From the NCBI GenBank assembly GCA_041396705.1, contig JAWKYB010000019.1:1-64000 (forward strand): a stretch of 64,000 nucleotides of DNA, given 5' to 3'. The DNA is from Alphaproteobacteria bacterium (lineage in GTDB: Bacteria > Pseudomonadota > Alphaproteobacteria > CALKHQ01). Every line of letters begins with the position of its first letter. The first letter of the stretch is position 1. Below, piece after piece: positions 41,842 through 52,595 of the stretch. Under the pieces are notes generated by a model that worked only from the letters and a program-made list of their open reading frames with translations, was not told the origin of the DNA and did not search any database. A program made the translations under genes and the position numbers.

Positions 41842-43068
41842 ATGCTGAGCGGACACCGGGTCGCCGACCGGGCGGTGCTGGACCGCATCCGCGACCATCC
41901 GTTCACCCGGCTGAACCGGCTGTTGGCCGACGTGCCGGCGGCGGCGGGCCACGAGCCGTCGATCCTGTCGATCGGCGAGCCGCGCCGCACGCCGCCCCGG
42001 TTCATCGCCGATGCCATGGCCGCCCACTTCGACGACTGGAGCCGCTATCCGCTGCCGGCAGGCATCCCGGAGCTGCGGCACGCCTGCGCCGACTGGATGA
42101 CGACGCGCTATCGCCTGCCGGCCGGCATGATCGACCCCGACCGCCACGTGATGGCGGTGCCGGGTACCCGCGAGCCGCTGTACCTGGCCATCCAGCTGAT
42201 CGCCGACCGTGCGCTGGTGCCGAGCGGCCCGCCGCTGGCGCTGATGCCCGATCCGGCCTACCACGCCTATCGGGCCGCGACGATCATGGCAGGCGCCGAG
42301 CCGGTGCACGTTCCCGCGCGGCCGGAGCACGGCTTCATGCCCGACTACGCCGCGCTCTCGCCGGATATCCTGGACCGCGCCGCCGTCGCCTATCTGTGCT
42401 CGCCCTGCAACCCGCAGGGCGCCGCGGCCGATCTCGACCGCTGGATCGCGCTGGTCGAGCTGGCGCAGCGGCACAACTTCGTGCTGCTGGCGGACGAGGT
42501 CTATTCCGAACTCTATGCCGCCGACGGCAGGCCGCCGGCCGGCGTGGCCGAGGCCTGCGCGGTCGTGAACCCCGACATGCGCAACGTCCTGATCTTCCAG
42601 TCGCTGTCGAAGCGCTCCAACGCCGCCGGCATGCGCTCGGGCTTCGTTGCCGGCGACGCCGACCTGGTCGGGCCCTTCACCTTCCTGCGCAACTACGCCG
42701 GCACGCCGGTGCCGATTCCGCTGCAGCACGCCGCGGTGGCGCTGTGGCGCGACGAGGCGCATGTGGACGACAACCGCCGGTTCTACGACGCCAATTTCGC
42801 GCTGGCGCGCGCGGTGTTCGGCAACGCCGCCGGGCCGCGGCCCGACGGCGGCTTCTTCCTGTGGCTGGACGTCGGCGACGGCGAGGCCTTTGCCGCCCGT
42901 GCCTGGCGCGAGGCTGCGGTGAAGGTCCTGCCCGGCGGCTACATGGCCTTCGGCGACGACCCGGACGGCAGCATCGCCCGGCGCTATGCGCGGCTGGCGC
43001 TGGTCGACCCGCCGCAGAAGCTGGAGCCGGCATTGCAGCGGCTGGCCCGGCTGATGGACCGGACATGA
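41842..43068 (+). CDS. Pyridoxal-phosphate aminotransferase (DapC-like, class I/II)
   Basis: This 408-residue fold-type I aminotransferase has FLxxGEPxxxPP-like SIGEPRRTPPRFI near 45, CSPCNPQGA near 187-195 (PLP-binding Asn), LLADEVYSELYA near 214 (Asp), the Schiff-base Lys in FQSLSKRSNAAGMRSGF near 250, and a C-terminal Arg segment (RRYARLALV). It resembles N-succinyldiaminopimelate aminotransferase DapC in lysine/cell-wall precursor synthesis. The ATG at 41842 follows 273 nt without a gene. FtsK follows on the same strand after 31 nt. Confidence 0.85.
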   Translation: MLSGHRVADRAVLDRIRDHPFTRLNRLLADVPAAAGHEPSILSIGEPRRTPPRFIADAMAAHFDDWSRYPLPAGIPELRHACADWMTTRYRLPAGMIDPDRHVMAVPGTREPLYLAIQLIADRALVPSGPPLALMPDPAYHAYRAATIMAGAEPVHVPARPEHGFMPDYAALSPDILDRAAVAYLCSPCNPQGAAADLDRWIALVELAQRHNFVLLADEVYSELYAADGRPPAGVAEACAVVNPDMRNVLIFQSLSKRSNAAGMRSGFVAGDADLVGPFTFLRNYAGTPVPIPLQHAAVALWRDEAHVDDNRRFYDANFALARAVFGNAAGPRPDGGFFLWLDVGDGEAFAARAWREAAVKVLPGGYMAFGDDPDGSIARRYARLALVDPPQKLEPALQRLARLMDRT

Positions 43069-43099
43069 GCGCGGCAAGGATGACGGAAGAGGATCAGCC

Positions 43100-45535
43100 A
43101 TGGCCGTAACGGCAACCGACGCCCGGTCGCGCACGGCGCGCAGGCGACCGGGACGCGGCACCAGCGAACGTGCGCCCTTCCTGCCGCCGGCCGCGGCGGC
43201 CTTCGTCCGCCGCCGCATGGCGGAGATCGGCGGACTGCTGCTGGTCGGGCTCGGAGTCGCGCTCGCGCTCGCGTTGCTCAGCTACGACGCCGCCGACCCG
43301 TCGTGGAACACCGCCTCGACCGCCGCGCCGAGCAACCTGTTGAGCACGCCCGGCGCCTACATCGCCGATTTCCTGCTGCAGACCATCGGGATCGCCGCGG
43401 CGATCCCGGTGCTGGTGCTGACCGCATGGGGCTGGCGGCTGATCGCGCAGCTCGGCCTCGCGCCGCTGTGGCTGCGGCTGACGGCGCTGCCGATCTGCAT
43501 GCTGCTGACCGCCGTCACCTTCTCGGCCATCGCCGCCGGCGAGGCCTGGACGCTGCGCGCCGGCCTGGGCGGCGCGGTCGGCCGGGTGCTGCTCGACGAT
43601 CTCACCGGCATCGGCTCCGGCCTGATCCGCAACCTCGACCCGATCGCGGTGGCCTGGATCGCCGCGATCGGGGCGGCGCTGACTTTCCTGCCGGCGGTCG
43701 CACTGCGCCGCAGCGACTGGGCCATGATCGCACGCGGCAGCGCCAGGGGCGTCGGCGCCGGCGCGCGGTGGATCGGCCAGATGATCGGCCGCGGCCACAA
43801 CGGCGTGCGCCGCCACATCGAACCGGCCATCGGCCGCGGCGAGCCCAAGCTGGCCGCCGACCCCGCCGACAGGCCGGAGCCGGCGGCCCAGCGCCGAACC
43901 GCGCCGCGGGTGCAGCCGGCGACCGGCGGGCTGACCTCGGACAATCTGGTGATGCCCGCCGCCGAGGCGCCGCGCCCGGCCGGCCGTGTGGCCAAGCCGA
44001 CCCAGCAGAAGCTCGACCTTGGCGACCCGCAGTCGTTCGTGCTGCCGGACATCGCGCTGCTGAACGAACCCAAGGTGGCGCGGGCCCGCCGGGTCGACGA
44101 GGCCGGCCTGACCAACAACGCCCACCTGCTGGAATCGGTGCTGCGCGACTTCGGCGTCAACGGCGAGATCGTCAAGGTGCGGCCGGGCCCGGTCGTCACG
44201 CTGTACGAGCTGGAGCCGGCGCCCGGCACCAAGACCGCCCGCGTGGTCGGGCTTGCCGACGACATCGCCCGGTCGATGAGCGCCGTTTCCGTCCGAGTCG
44301 CCGTGGTGCCCGGCCAGTCGACCATCGGCATCGAGCTGCCCAACCGCGACCGCGAGCTGGTCGCGCTGCGCGACCTGCTGAGCTCGGAGGACTACGACAA
44401 GGGCAACGTCAAGCTGCCGCTGGTGCTGGGCAAGGACATCGGCGGCACGCCGATCATCGCCGACCTGGCCAAGATGCCCCACCTGCTGGTCGCCGGCACC
44501 ACCGGGTCCGGCAAGTCGGTTGCGATCAACGCGATGATCCTGTCGCTGCTCTATCGCCTGCCGCCCGACCAGGTCCGGTTCATCATGATCGACCCGAAGA
44601 TGCTGGAGCTGTCGGTCTACGACGGCATCCCGCACCTGCTGGCACCGGTGGTCACCGACCCGCGCAAGGCGGTGGTGGCGCTGAAGTGGACGGTGCGCGA
44701 GATGGAGGAGCGCTATCGTGCCATGTCGCGGCTCGGCGTGCGCAACATCTCGTCCTACAACGGCGCGCTGGCCGACGCGCGCGCCAAGGGCAAGCCGCTG
44801 ATCCGCACGGTGCAGACCGGCTTCGATCCGGAGACCGGCCAGCCGGTCTACGAGGACCAGGAACTGGATCTGACGCCGCTGCCCTATATCGTGGTGATCG
44901 CCGACGAGATCGCCGACCTGATGCTGGTGGCGGGCAAGGACATCGAGGCCGCGATCCAGCGGCTGGCGCAGATGGCGCGCGCCGCCGGCATCCACCTGAT
45001 CATGGCGACGCAGCGGCCGTCGGTCGACGTGATCACCGGCGTGATCAAGGCCAACCTGCCGACCCGCATCAGCTTCCAGGTCACCTCGAAGATCGACAGC
45101 CGCACCATCCTGGGCGAGCAGGGCGCAGAGCAACTGCTCGGCCAGGGCGACATGCTGTACATGGCCGGCGGCGGCCGGGTGACCCGCGTGCACGGGCCCT
45201 TCGTCACCGACCAGGAGGTGGAGCGGGTGTGCGCCGCACTGAAAGCCCAGGGCGACCCGCGCTACGAGCACGGCATCACCGAGGACGAGGACATCGCCGC
45301 CGGCATCCCCGGCTTCGACATGACCGAGGGCGGGGACGGCGGCGGCAGCGAGGACGATGGCCTGTATCACCAGGCGATCGAGATGATGCGTCGCGAGGGC
45401 CGGGTCTCGACCAGCCTGGTCCAGCGCCACCTGCAGATCGGCTACAACCGCGCCGCACGCCTGGTCGAGCGGATGCAGAAGGAAGGCCTGGTCAGCGCAC
45501 CCGACCGCACCGGCAAGCGCGAGATCCTGGAATAG
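43100..45535 (+). CDS. ftsK: DNA translocase FtsK/SpoIIIE
   Basis: This 811-residue cell-division translocase has four N-terminal transmembrane helices (about residues 40-190: LLLVGLGVALALALLSYDAA, AAIPVLVLTAWGWRLIAQL, LPICMLLTAVTFSAIAAG and AWIAAIGAALTFLPAVAL). A short Pro/Arg linker is followed by the motor: Walker A GTTGSGKSVAIN near 467-478, Walker B YIVVIADEIADLM near 594, and QRPSVDVITG. The C-terminal gamma winged helix (HLQIGYNRAARLVERMQKEG) recognises KOPS. It pumps chromosomes through the septum. The linker is shorter than in E. coli FtsK, as is common in Alphaproteobacteria. Confidence 0.95.
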   Translation: MAVTATDARSRTARRRPGRGTSERAPFLPPAAAAFVRRRMAEIGGLLLVGLGVALALALLSYDAADPSWNTASTAAPSNLLSTPGAYIADFLLQTIGIAAAIPVLVLTAWGWRLIAQLGLAPLWLRLTALPICMLLTAVTFSAIAAGEAWTLRAGLGGAVGRVLLDDLTGIGSGLIRNLDPIAVAWIAAIGAALTFLPAVALRRSDWAMIARGSARGVGAGARWIGQMIGRGHNGVRRHIEPAIGRGEPKLAADPADRPEPAAQRRTAPRVQPATGGLTSDNLVMPAAEAPRPAGRVAKPTQQKLDLGDPQSFVLPDIALLNEPKVARARRVDEAGLTNNAHLLESVLRDFGVNGEIVKVRPGPVVTLYELEPAPGTKTARVVGLADDIARSMSAVSVRVAVVPGQSTIGIELPNRDRELVALRDLLSSEDYDKGNVKLPLVLGKDIGGTPIIADLAKMPHLLVAGTTGSGKSVAINAMILSLLYRLPPDQVRFIMIDPKMLELSVYDGIPHLLAPVVTDPRKAVVALKWTVREMEERYRAMSRLGVRNISSYNGALADARAKGKPLIRTVQTGFDPETGQPVYEDQELDLTPLPYIVVIADEIADLMLVAGKDIEAAIQRLAQMARAAGIHLIMATQRPSVDVITGVIKANLPTRISFQVTSKIDSRTILGEQGAEQLLGQGDMLYMAGGGRVTRVHGPFVTDQEVERVCAALKAQGDPRYEHGITEDEDIAAGIPGFDMTEGGDGGGSEDDGLYHQAIEMMRREGRVSTSLVQRHLQIGYNRAARLVERMQKEGLVSAPDRTGKREILE

Positions 45536-45553
45536 GCCGGACGACGGCGAGCG

Positions 45554-46480
45554 TCAGCGCCGCTGCAGGCACGCGGGCAGCGGCAGCGGGTCGGTAAGGC
45601 TGCCGGCCAGCCCGCCGTAGGGCTGGTAGCCTTCCCACGCCATCATCACCCGCTCGCCATCGCGCTCCACCACCTTCGCGGCATAGGCGCCGTTGCGTCC
45701 GGCCGGCAGTACCAGTTGCGGGTCGCGGAACGGCCCGGCCGGCGATTCCGCGAACGCGGCATAGGTGCCGGACTGGCCGGCAAAGGGGTGCTGGGGGGCG
45801 ATCCAGTTGCCGCGCGCGCAGAACAGCAGGGCCCAGCGGTCGCCGAGTTCGACCAGCTGCGGCACCTCCATCAGGAAGAAGCCGAGGTCGCGCGCCACCG
45901 GCGGCAGCACCGTCCAGCAGACCAGGTCTGGCGAGGTTGCCAGCGCGATGCAGCCGGGATAGCCGCCGGCGGCGTCGCGCACCTGCGCCGTGATGTAGGC
46001 GAGATAGCCTTCGCCGCTCGGATTCTTCGCCAGGAACGGGTCGCGCCAGGCCAGTTCGTTGTCGTGGTCCGGGTTCTGGCCGCGATACAGCGTCAGGTCG
46101 GCCTGCAGGGCCAGGCCGTCGCCGACGCGCGTCCAGGCGTCGAGGTCGTCGGAAAGCGCGAGGCCGACGCGCTGGATGTGGCCGTTTTCCGCGGTGCTGG
46201 TGCCGGTGTAGGCCATCGCCCAGCCGTTGCCGTGCGCGATGACGCTGCCGGTCCAGATCGCCTGGTTGTCCCACGCGCCGCGCGGCCCGCGACCGAAGGC
46301 GAGACCGCGGTAGGTCCAGTGGCGCAGGTCGGTGGACACGGCATGGCCGACCTGTGCGCCGGCGTGGCGCAATTCCGGGTCGTGCGGCGTGCGCGGAGCC
46401 TGCAGGTAGAACAGGTGGGTCTCGGACCCCCGCTGCGCGGTCCAGAAATCCCACAGATAGTGATCGTCGGGTCGATACAT
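45554..46480 (-). CDS. Glycoside hydrolase, GH32/GH68-like beta-propeller
   Basis: This 308-residue protein has a five-bladed beta-propeller pattern: N-terminal YRPDDHYLWDFW (possible nucleophile Asp), LAWRDPFLAKN near 160 (the RDP motif of clan GH-J), and FLMEVPQLVELG near 210 (acid/base Glu). STDLRHWTYRG and SPDLVCWTVL blade motifs are also seen. Such enzymes act on fructosyl linkages or related beta-fructosides. It has no signal peptide, so it acts on imported substrate. The ATG is at 46480. A perfect LacI-type palindrome lies 92 bases upstream. It is convergent with FtsK. Confidence 0.78.
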   Translation of the reverse strand: MYRPDDHYLWDFWTAQRGSETHLFYLQAPRTPHDPELRHAGAQVGHAVSTDLRHWTYRGLAFGRGPRGAWDNQAIWTGSVIAHGNGWAMAYTGTSTAENGHIQRVGLALSDDLDAWTRVGDGLALQADLTLYRGQNPDHDNELAWRDPFLAKNPSGEGYLAYITAQVRDAAGGYPGCIALATSPDLVCWTVLPPVARDLGFFLMEVPQLVELGDRWALLFCARGNWIAPQHPFAGQSGTYAAFAESPAGPFRDPQLVLPAGRNGAYAAKVVERDGERVMMAWEGYQPYGGLAGSLTDPLPLPACLQRR

Positions 46481-46571
46481 CCGCGCGCGGCTCCCTGTCG
46501 CTGGCCGGACCTCGCCTGGTCCTGCGGCCGATTGCGGTTCGTGCGATCCTGGCCGATTTTGCACCGCAGCG

Positions 46572-46583
46572 TAAAGCGCTTTA
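46572..46583. promoter_or_regulatory. LacI-family operator palindrome
   Basis: TAAAGCGCTTTA is a perfect 12-bp palindrome with the central CG typical of LacI/GalR-family operators. It lies in the leader of the GH32/68-like gene. A LacI regulator responding to the glycoside is inferred. No LacI gene is in the window. Confidence 0.65.
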
Positions 46584-46686
46584 GGGAGTCTTTTCGTATC
46601 GCTCGACGCAGATTTGTAACAATAGCATTTTGCATTGTGGAATTGGGGTTGGCGGCCGGGCGCGCCGGTCCGGGCGGTGCGCCGAA

Positions 46687-47430
46687 CTAGCCCGCGACGA
46701 TGCGCCCGCCGGTCACCACCCGTCCGTAGACACCCATGTCGAGGTGGCCGAAGCCGCGTTTCAGCGCCAGCGGGATGTTGAGGTCGCGCTCGGCGGTGTC
46801 GGGATTGACGTTGGTGGCGGCGCAGCGCTCGGTCCGCTCCTCCAGCAGCAGGCGCGCCGCGCCGATCGCGACCGTGCTGCCCAGCGAGGCGAGCTCGCAC
46901 CACGCCGGCGCCACGTCGATATGGATGTTGGCGCGGAACCGCCGCGCGTCGATCGGCGTGCCGGTGACCCGCTCCAGGTCGCGCACGCTGGCCAGGTTGA
47001 GGATGTGTACCGCCTGCTGCGGCGTGTCGGTGAAGGCGCCGGCCACCGCGCCCGGCGCCGCGTCATCGCAGGCGTCGTACAGCCGGGCCGGGCCCTGCAG
47101 CTCGCGCGCCATGTAGGCGGAAAAGAACTGCTCGATGGTCGCGCGACCGGCCGGCGCCGTGATGTCGCCGCGGGCGACCGGCCTGCCCGCCCGGCTGATC
47201 GTCAGCACCGACGTCGCCGCATCGAACGCCGCGGCGAGTGTCGCCAGCCTCGGGTGGCGGGTGAGGCTGAGGAAACGGGGCGCACCCCCGGCATCCGCCC
47301 CGCCGCGCGCGATGCCGAAGCGGCGGTCGCCCGGCAGCGCATGGTCCGGCTCCAGCGTCGCCTCGGCGAGCGCGTTGCCGGCCAGTCCCTTGACCGGATA
47401 GCGGAAGATGGCAACGGCTTGGATCTGCAT
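46687..47430 (-). CDS. MOSC domain-containing protein (YcbX/mARC-like)
   Basis: This 247-residue protein has an N-terminal MOSC_N-like stretch (AVAIFRYPVKGLAGNALAEA) and a C-terminal MOSC domain with RRFRANIHID near 160 and a Cys in ERCAATNVNPDTAERD near 205, which is the molybdenum-binding cysteine of the family. mARC/YcbX proteins reduce N-hydroxylated compounds with the molybdenum cofactor. The ATG at 47430 is used. The frame further upstream lacks family sequence. moaD, moaE and moeA elsewhere in the window supply cofactor. Confidence 0.85.
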   Translation of the reverse strand: MQIQAVAIFRYPVKGLAGNALAEATLEPDHALPGDRRFGIARGGADAGGAPRFLSLTRHPRLATLAAAFDAATSVLTISRAGRPVARGDITAPAGRATIEQFFSAYMARELQGPARLYDACDDAAPGAVAGAFTDTPQQAVHILNLASVRDLERVTGTPIDARRFRANIHIDVAPAWCELASLGSTVAIGAARLLLEERTERCAATNVNPDTAERDLNIPLALKRGFGHLDMGVYGRVVTGGRIVAG

Positions 47431-47470
47431 GGGCCGGACTATCGAGAGGCGCTTTGCCGCTGTCAAACCG

Positions 47471-47499
47471 CTTGTGTGGCCATGCCGACACACCCATAT
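47471..47499 (+). promoter_or_regulatory. Predicted sigma-32-type promoter of clpB
   Basis: CTTGTG (47471-47476) and CCATAT (47494-47499) are separated by 17 bp, close to the alphaproteobacterial RpoH consensus CTTG...N16-17...CCATAT. It lies 77 bases before the clpB ATG, which has GGGAG upstream. This agrees with heat-shock control of ClpB. The site is read by eye only. Confidence 0.55.
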
Positions 47500-47575
47500 C
47501 GGAGAAGGACCCGCCGGCGCACAGCGCGGCGGCTTACACGTGCTTCGAAGAAGGCGTGCATAGGGAGATCGATCG

Positions 47576-50223
<2,648 letters not shown>

Positions 50224-50238
<15 letters not shown>

Positions 50239-50258
50239 GCACCGTGCGGGAGAGGGAG
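50224..50258 (+). terminator. Hairpin overlapping the clpB stop codon
   Basis: CTCCCTCTCCCG and CGGGAGAGGGAG form a perfect 12-bp stem with an 11-nt loop that contains the clpB TAG (50236-50238). There is no T-run. It may be a repetitive extragenic palindrome or a transcription end. Placement over the stop codon is unusual. Confidence 0.5.
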
Positions 50259-50387
50259 AAATCGCAATGCCGGCGCCTCGCGGCAGGCGCATGCAGCCGA
50301 CGCGCGCGACCCTGGGTGTGCCCTCCTGACCCGCCTCCGTTAGGGTGTCGGCCGAATCCCGCACCCTCTTCGGATCGACGGCACAGC

Positions 50388-51647
50388 ATGAATGACCGAG
50401 CCACGACGGCGGCGTTGCGGCGGACCAGGAGGCTGGCGGCGTCGGCGCTGGCGGTTCTTGCCGCCCTGGCCGGGCCGGCGCGCGCCGACGCCGAAGCGGA
50501 CGCCGCGGCCGCATCCGCATTCTTCCCCGCGACCGCCGAGGATGTGCTGGTCACGATCGCGGCGGTCGGCGACGTGCTGCTGCACGACCGGGTGCAGCGG
50601 CAGGGCAACGGCGACCCCGACGGCTATCGCTCGCTGTGGGCACCGATGGAGCCTTGGATCGGCGCCGCCGACGTCGCCTTCTTCAATCTGGAAGGCACCA
50701 TGGCGGAAGGCATCGCCGCCAACGGCGTGTATGTCGCCGATGCCGCATTCGGGCCTGACCAGTGGGTCTATGGCGGCTATCCCCTGTTCAACTATCCGCC
50801 GATCGTCGGATCGGCCCTGGCGGCGGCAGGCTTCGACGTCGCCGCCACGGCCAACAACCATGCGATGGACCGGCGCACCGTCGGCGTGCAGGCGACGCAT
50901 GCCCTGTTGAGCGCGCTCGGCATCCAACCGAGCGGCACCCGGGCCCAGGCCGGCAATCCGATCGACTGGGTGGCCTTTACCGACGTGCGCGGCGTGCGCA
51001 TCGGCTGGCTGGCCTGCGCCCACCACACCAACGGCCTGGCCGACCCCGATTCGCTGGTGCTGCTGTGCGACGATCCGCAGACCCCGCAGCTGATCCGCAT
51101 CCTGCTGGCGGCGGGCTTCGCCGACGGCGTGATCGTCACCCCGCACTGGGGCGAGGAGTTCGAGACCGCGCCGAACTGGCACCAGCGCCAGCTCGCCGCC
51201 CGCTTCGCCGAGGCCGGCGCAATGGCGGTGATCGGCACCCATCCGCATGTGCTGCAGCGGTGGGAGCGCATCGACAACGCCGACGGCCGCACCACCTTCG
51301 TCGCCTATTCGCTAGGCAACTTCATCAGCAACCAGCAGGCCTATCCTCGCGCCTATACGATCATGCTGTTCCTCGGCCTGGGCCGCGGCGCCGACGGCCG
51401 GCTTGCGGTCAACGCCGTGCGCTATCTGCCGGCCTATGTCGACGCCTCGCGCATCGACGGCCGCGACCGCGTTGTGCGCCCGGCCCTGCCGGACGGCGAC
51501 TGGGCGTCGAAGGCAGCCTTCTGCCTGGCGGTCCGCCTGTTCGGACCGACCTGGCTGCATCCGCCGGTCGAGGCGATCGTCCTGACCGACAGCAACGCGC
51601 CGACCCAGGCTGCCGCCGCTGCGGCGCCCGCCGACGCCTGCCGCTGA
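50388..51647 (+). CDS. CapA family protein (PGA_cap metallophosphatase-like)
   Basis: This 419-residue exported protein has an N-terminal signal (LAASALAVLAALAGPARA). The CapA-type metallophosphoesterase fold shows AAVGDVLLHDRVQRQG near 58, FFNLEGTMAEG near 100, ATANNHAMDRR near 155, GTHPHVLQRWE near 284 and YSLGNFISNQ near 308. CapA proteins are linked to poly-gamma-glutamate or capsule synthesis or transport, but many are uncharacterised. The ATG at 50388 starts the signal sequence. It stands alone. A strong hairpin separates it from the convergent gene at 51684. Confidence 0.85.
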   Translation: MNDRATTAALRRTRRLAASALAVLAALAGPARADAEADAAAASAFFPATAEDVLVTIAAVGDVLLHDRVQRQGNGDPDGYRSLWAPMEPWIGAADVAFFNLEGTMAEGIAANGVYVADAAFGPDQWVYGGYPLFNYPPIVGSALAAAGFDVAATANNHAMDRRTVGVQATHALLSALGIQPSGTRAQAGNPIDWVAFTDVRGVRIGWLACAHHTNGLADPDSLVLLCDDPQTPQLIRILLAAGFADGVIVTPHWGEEFETAPNWHQRQLAARFAEAGAMAVIGTHPHVLQRWERIDNADGRTTFVAYSLGNFISNQQAYPRAYTIMLFLGLGRGADGRLAVNAVRYLPAYVDASRIDGRDRVVRPALPDGDWASKAAFCLAVRLFGPTWLHPPVEAIVLTDSNAPTQAAAAAAPADACR

Positions 51648-51649
51648 GG

Positions 51650-51683
51650 GCCGGCGCCGGCGGCCGTCCGCCGTCGCGCCGGC
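51650..51683. terminator. Two-tier hairpin between convergent genes
   Basis: GCCGGCGC pairs with GCGCCGGC around an inner CGGCGG-CCGT-CCGCCG stem. It fills the whole gap between two convergent stops. No T-run is present, so intrinsic termination is uncertain. Confidence 0.4.
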
Positions 51684-52379
51684 TCAGCGCTCGGTGATGG
51701 TGAGCGTCGCGTCGGGCGTGATATCGCCCCAGGCACCGACCCAGATGTCGTACTGGCCGCTGGCCGGCGGGTCGAACTGGAGCTGCGGATCGACCCCGTT
51801 GGCGTCGTCGTTGCAGACCCAGTTGCCCTGCGGGTCGTTGACGACCAGCGTGGTGTCGGCGTCCGAATGCACGGAGAAGGTCAGCCTGTACTGGCCGGCA
51901 GTGTACTGCAGCCGATAGTCGGGCGCCTCGGCGATCATGCCTGCGACGCAATCGAGCAGCGCGGCGCCAGTGTCCAGCGGGCCGCCGGCCGCCAGCATCA
52001 CCTCGTGCGGGTCGGGCTCGAAACCGGCCGCCAGCGACACCGAGCCGAAGGTGGGTTCCATGCTGACATCGGGGGTTGCGCCGGCGCCGCCGCCCGCCTG
52101 CTGCCCGCCGCCCCCGCCGCCAGTCGGCTGGCCGCCGGCCATGGCCTGGGCATCGGCGAGGGAATCCGGGCAGTCGTTGGCATCGTGGAACTGGCCCTGC
52201 GCGATGACGAACACCGACGCATCGCCACTCTGCGTGATCTGGCCCGGCGGCAGGCCGGCGCCATTGCTGTCCGCGCCGGTCAGGATGCCGCTGCTCGCAT
52301 AGCGGCAGTGCAGGTCTCCGGCGGCGAATGCGGGGCCGGCCCCCGCCAGCAGCAACAAGGCGATCACAGTCGTGCGCAT
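51684..52379 (-). CDS. Exported protein with pre-peptidase-like beta-sandwich domain
   Basis: This 231-residue protein has a signal peptide (TTVIALLLLAGAGPAFA). A cysteine-containing N-terminal part (LHCRYASSG, ANDCPDSL) is followed by a Gly-rich linker. The C-terminal domain (about 140-231) reads YRLTFSVHSDADTTLVVNDP, NWVCNDDANG and GQYDIWVGAWGD. This is the pattern of pre-peptidase C-terminal (PPC)-like domains found on secreted proteins. The ATG is at 52379. No catalytic domain is attached. It may bind or display at the surface, which is an inference. Confidence 0.7.
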   Translation of the reverse strand: MRTTVIALLLLAGAGPAFAAGDLHCRYASSGILTGADSNGAGLPPGQITQSGDASVFVIAQGQFHDANDCPDSLADAQAMAGGQPTGGGGGGQQAGGGAGATPDVSMEPTFGSVSLAAGFEPDPHEVMLAAGGPLDTGAALLDCVAGMIAEAPDYRLQYTAGQYRLTFSVHSDADTTLVVNDPQGNWVCNDDANGVDPQLQFDPPASGQYDIWVGAWGDITPDATLTITER

Positions 52380-52595
52380 GGTGTCCTTCCCGTTCCGTCG
52401 GCACACCGAACGGTGCGCCTGACCGCAGGCGCCCGCCGGTTCCGATCCGTCGATGGTTCTCGCGGCCCGCGCAGCCGCCGAACGACTCGCGGCAGATCAT
52501 CGCAACGATGACAGCGCGGCGATGCTGCGCCCGGGCCCCGGTTCTGGCAAGAGGGACCGCGACGCCGGGGCAGTGCCGCGGCTTCGACGCGGCCT

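Noticed and set aside
40195..43218. Leftward open frame of about 1000 codons
   Set aside because: It is antisense to the RpoH, aminotransferase and FtsK genes, with arginine- and glycine-rich sequence typical of GC shadows.
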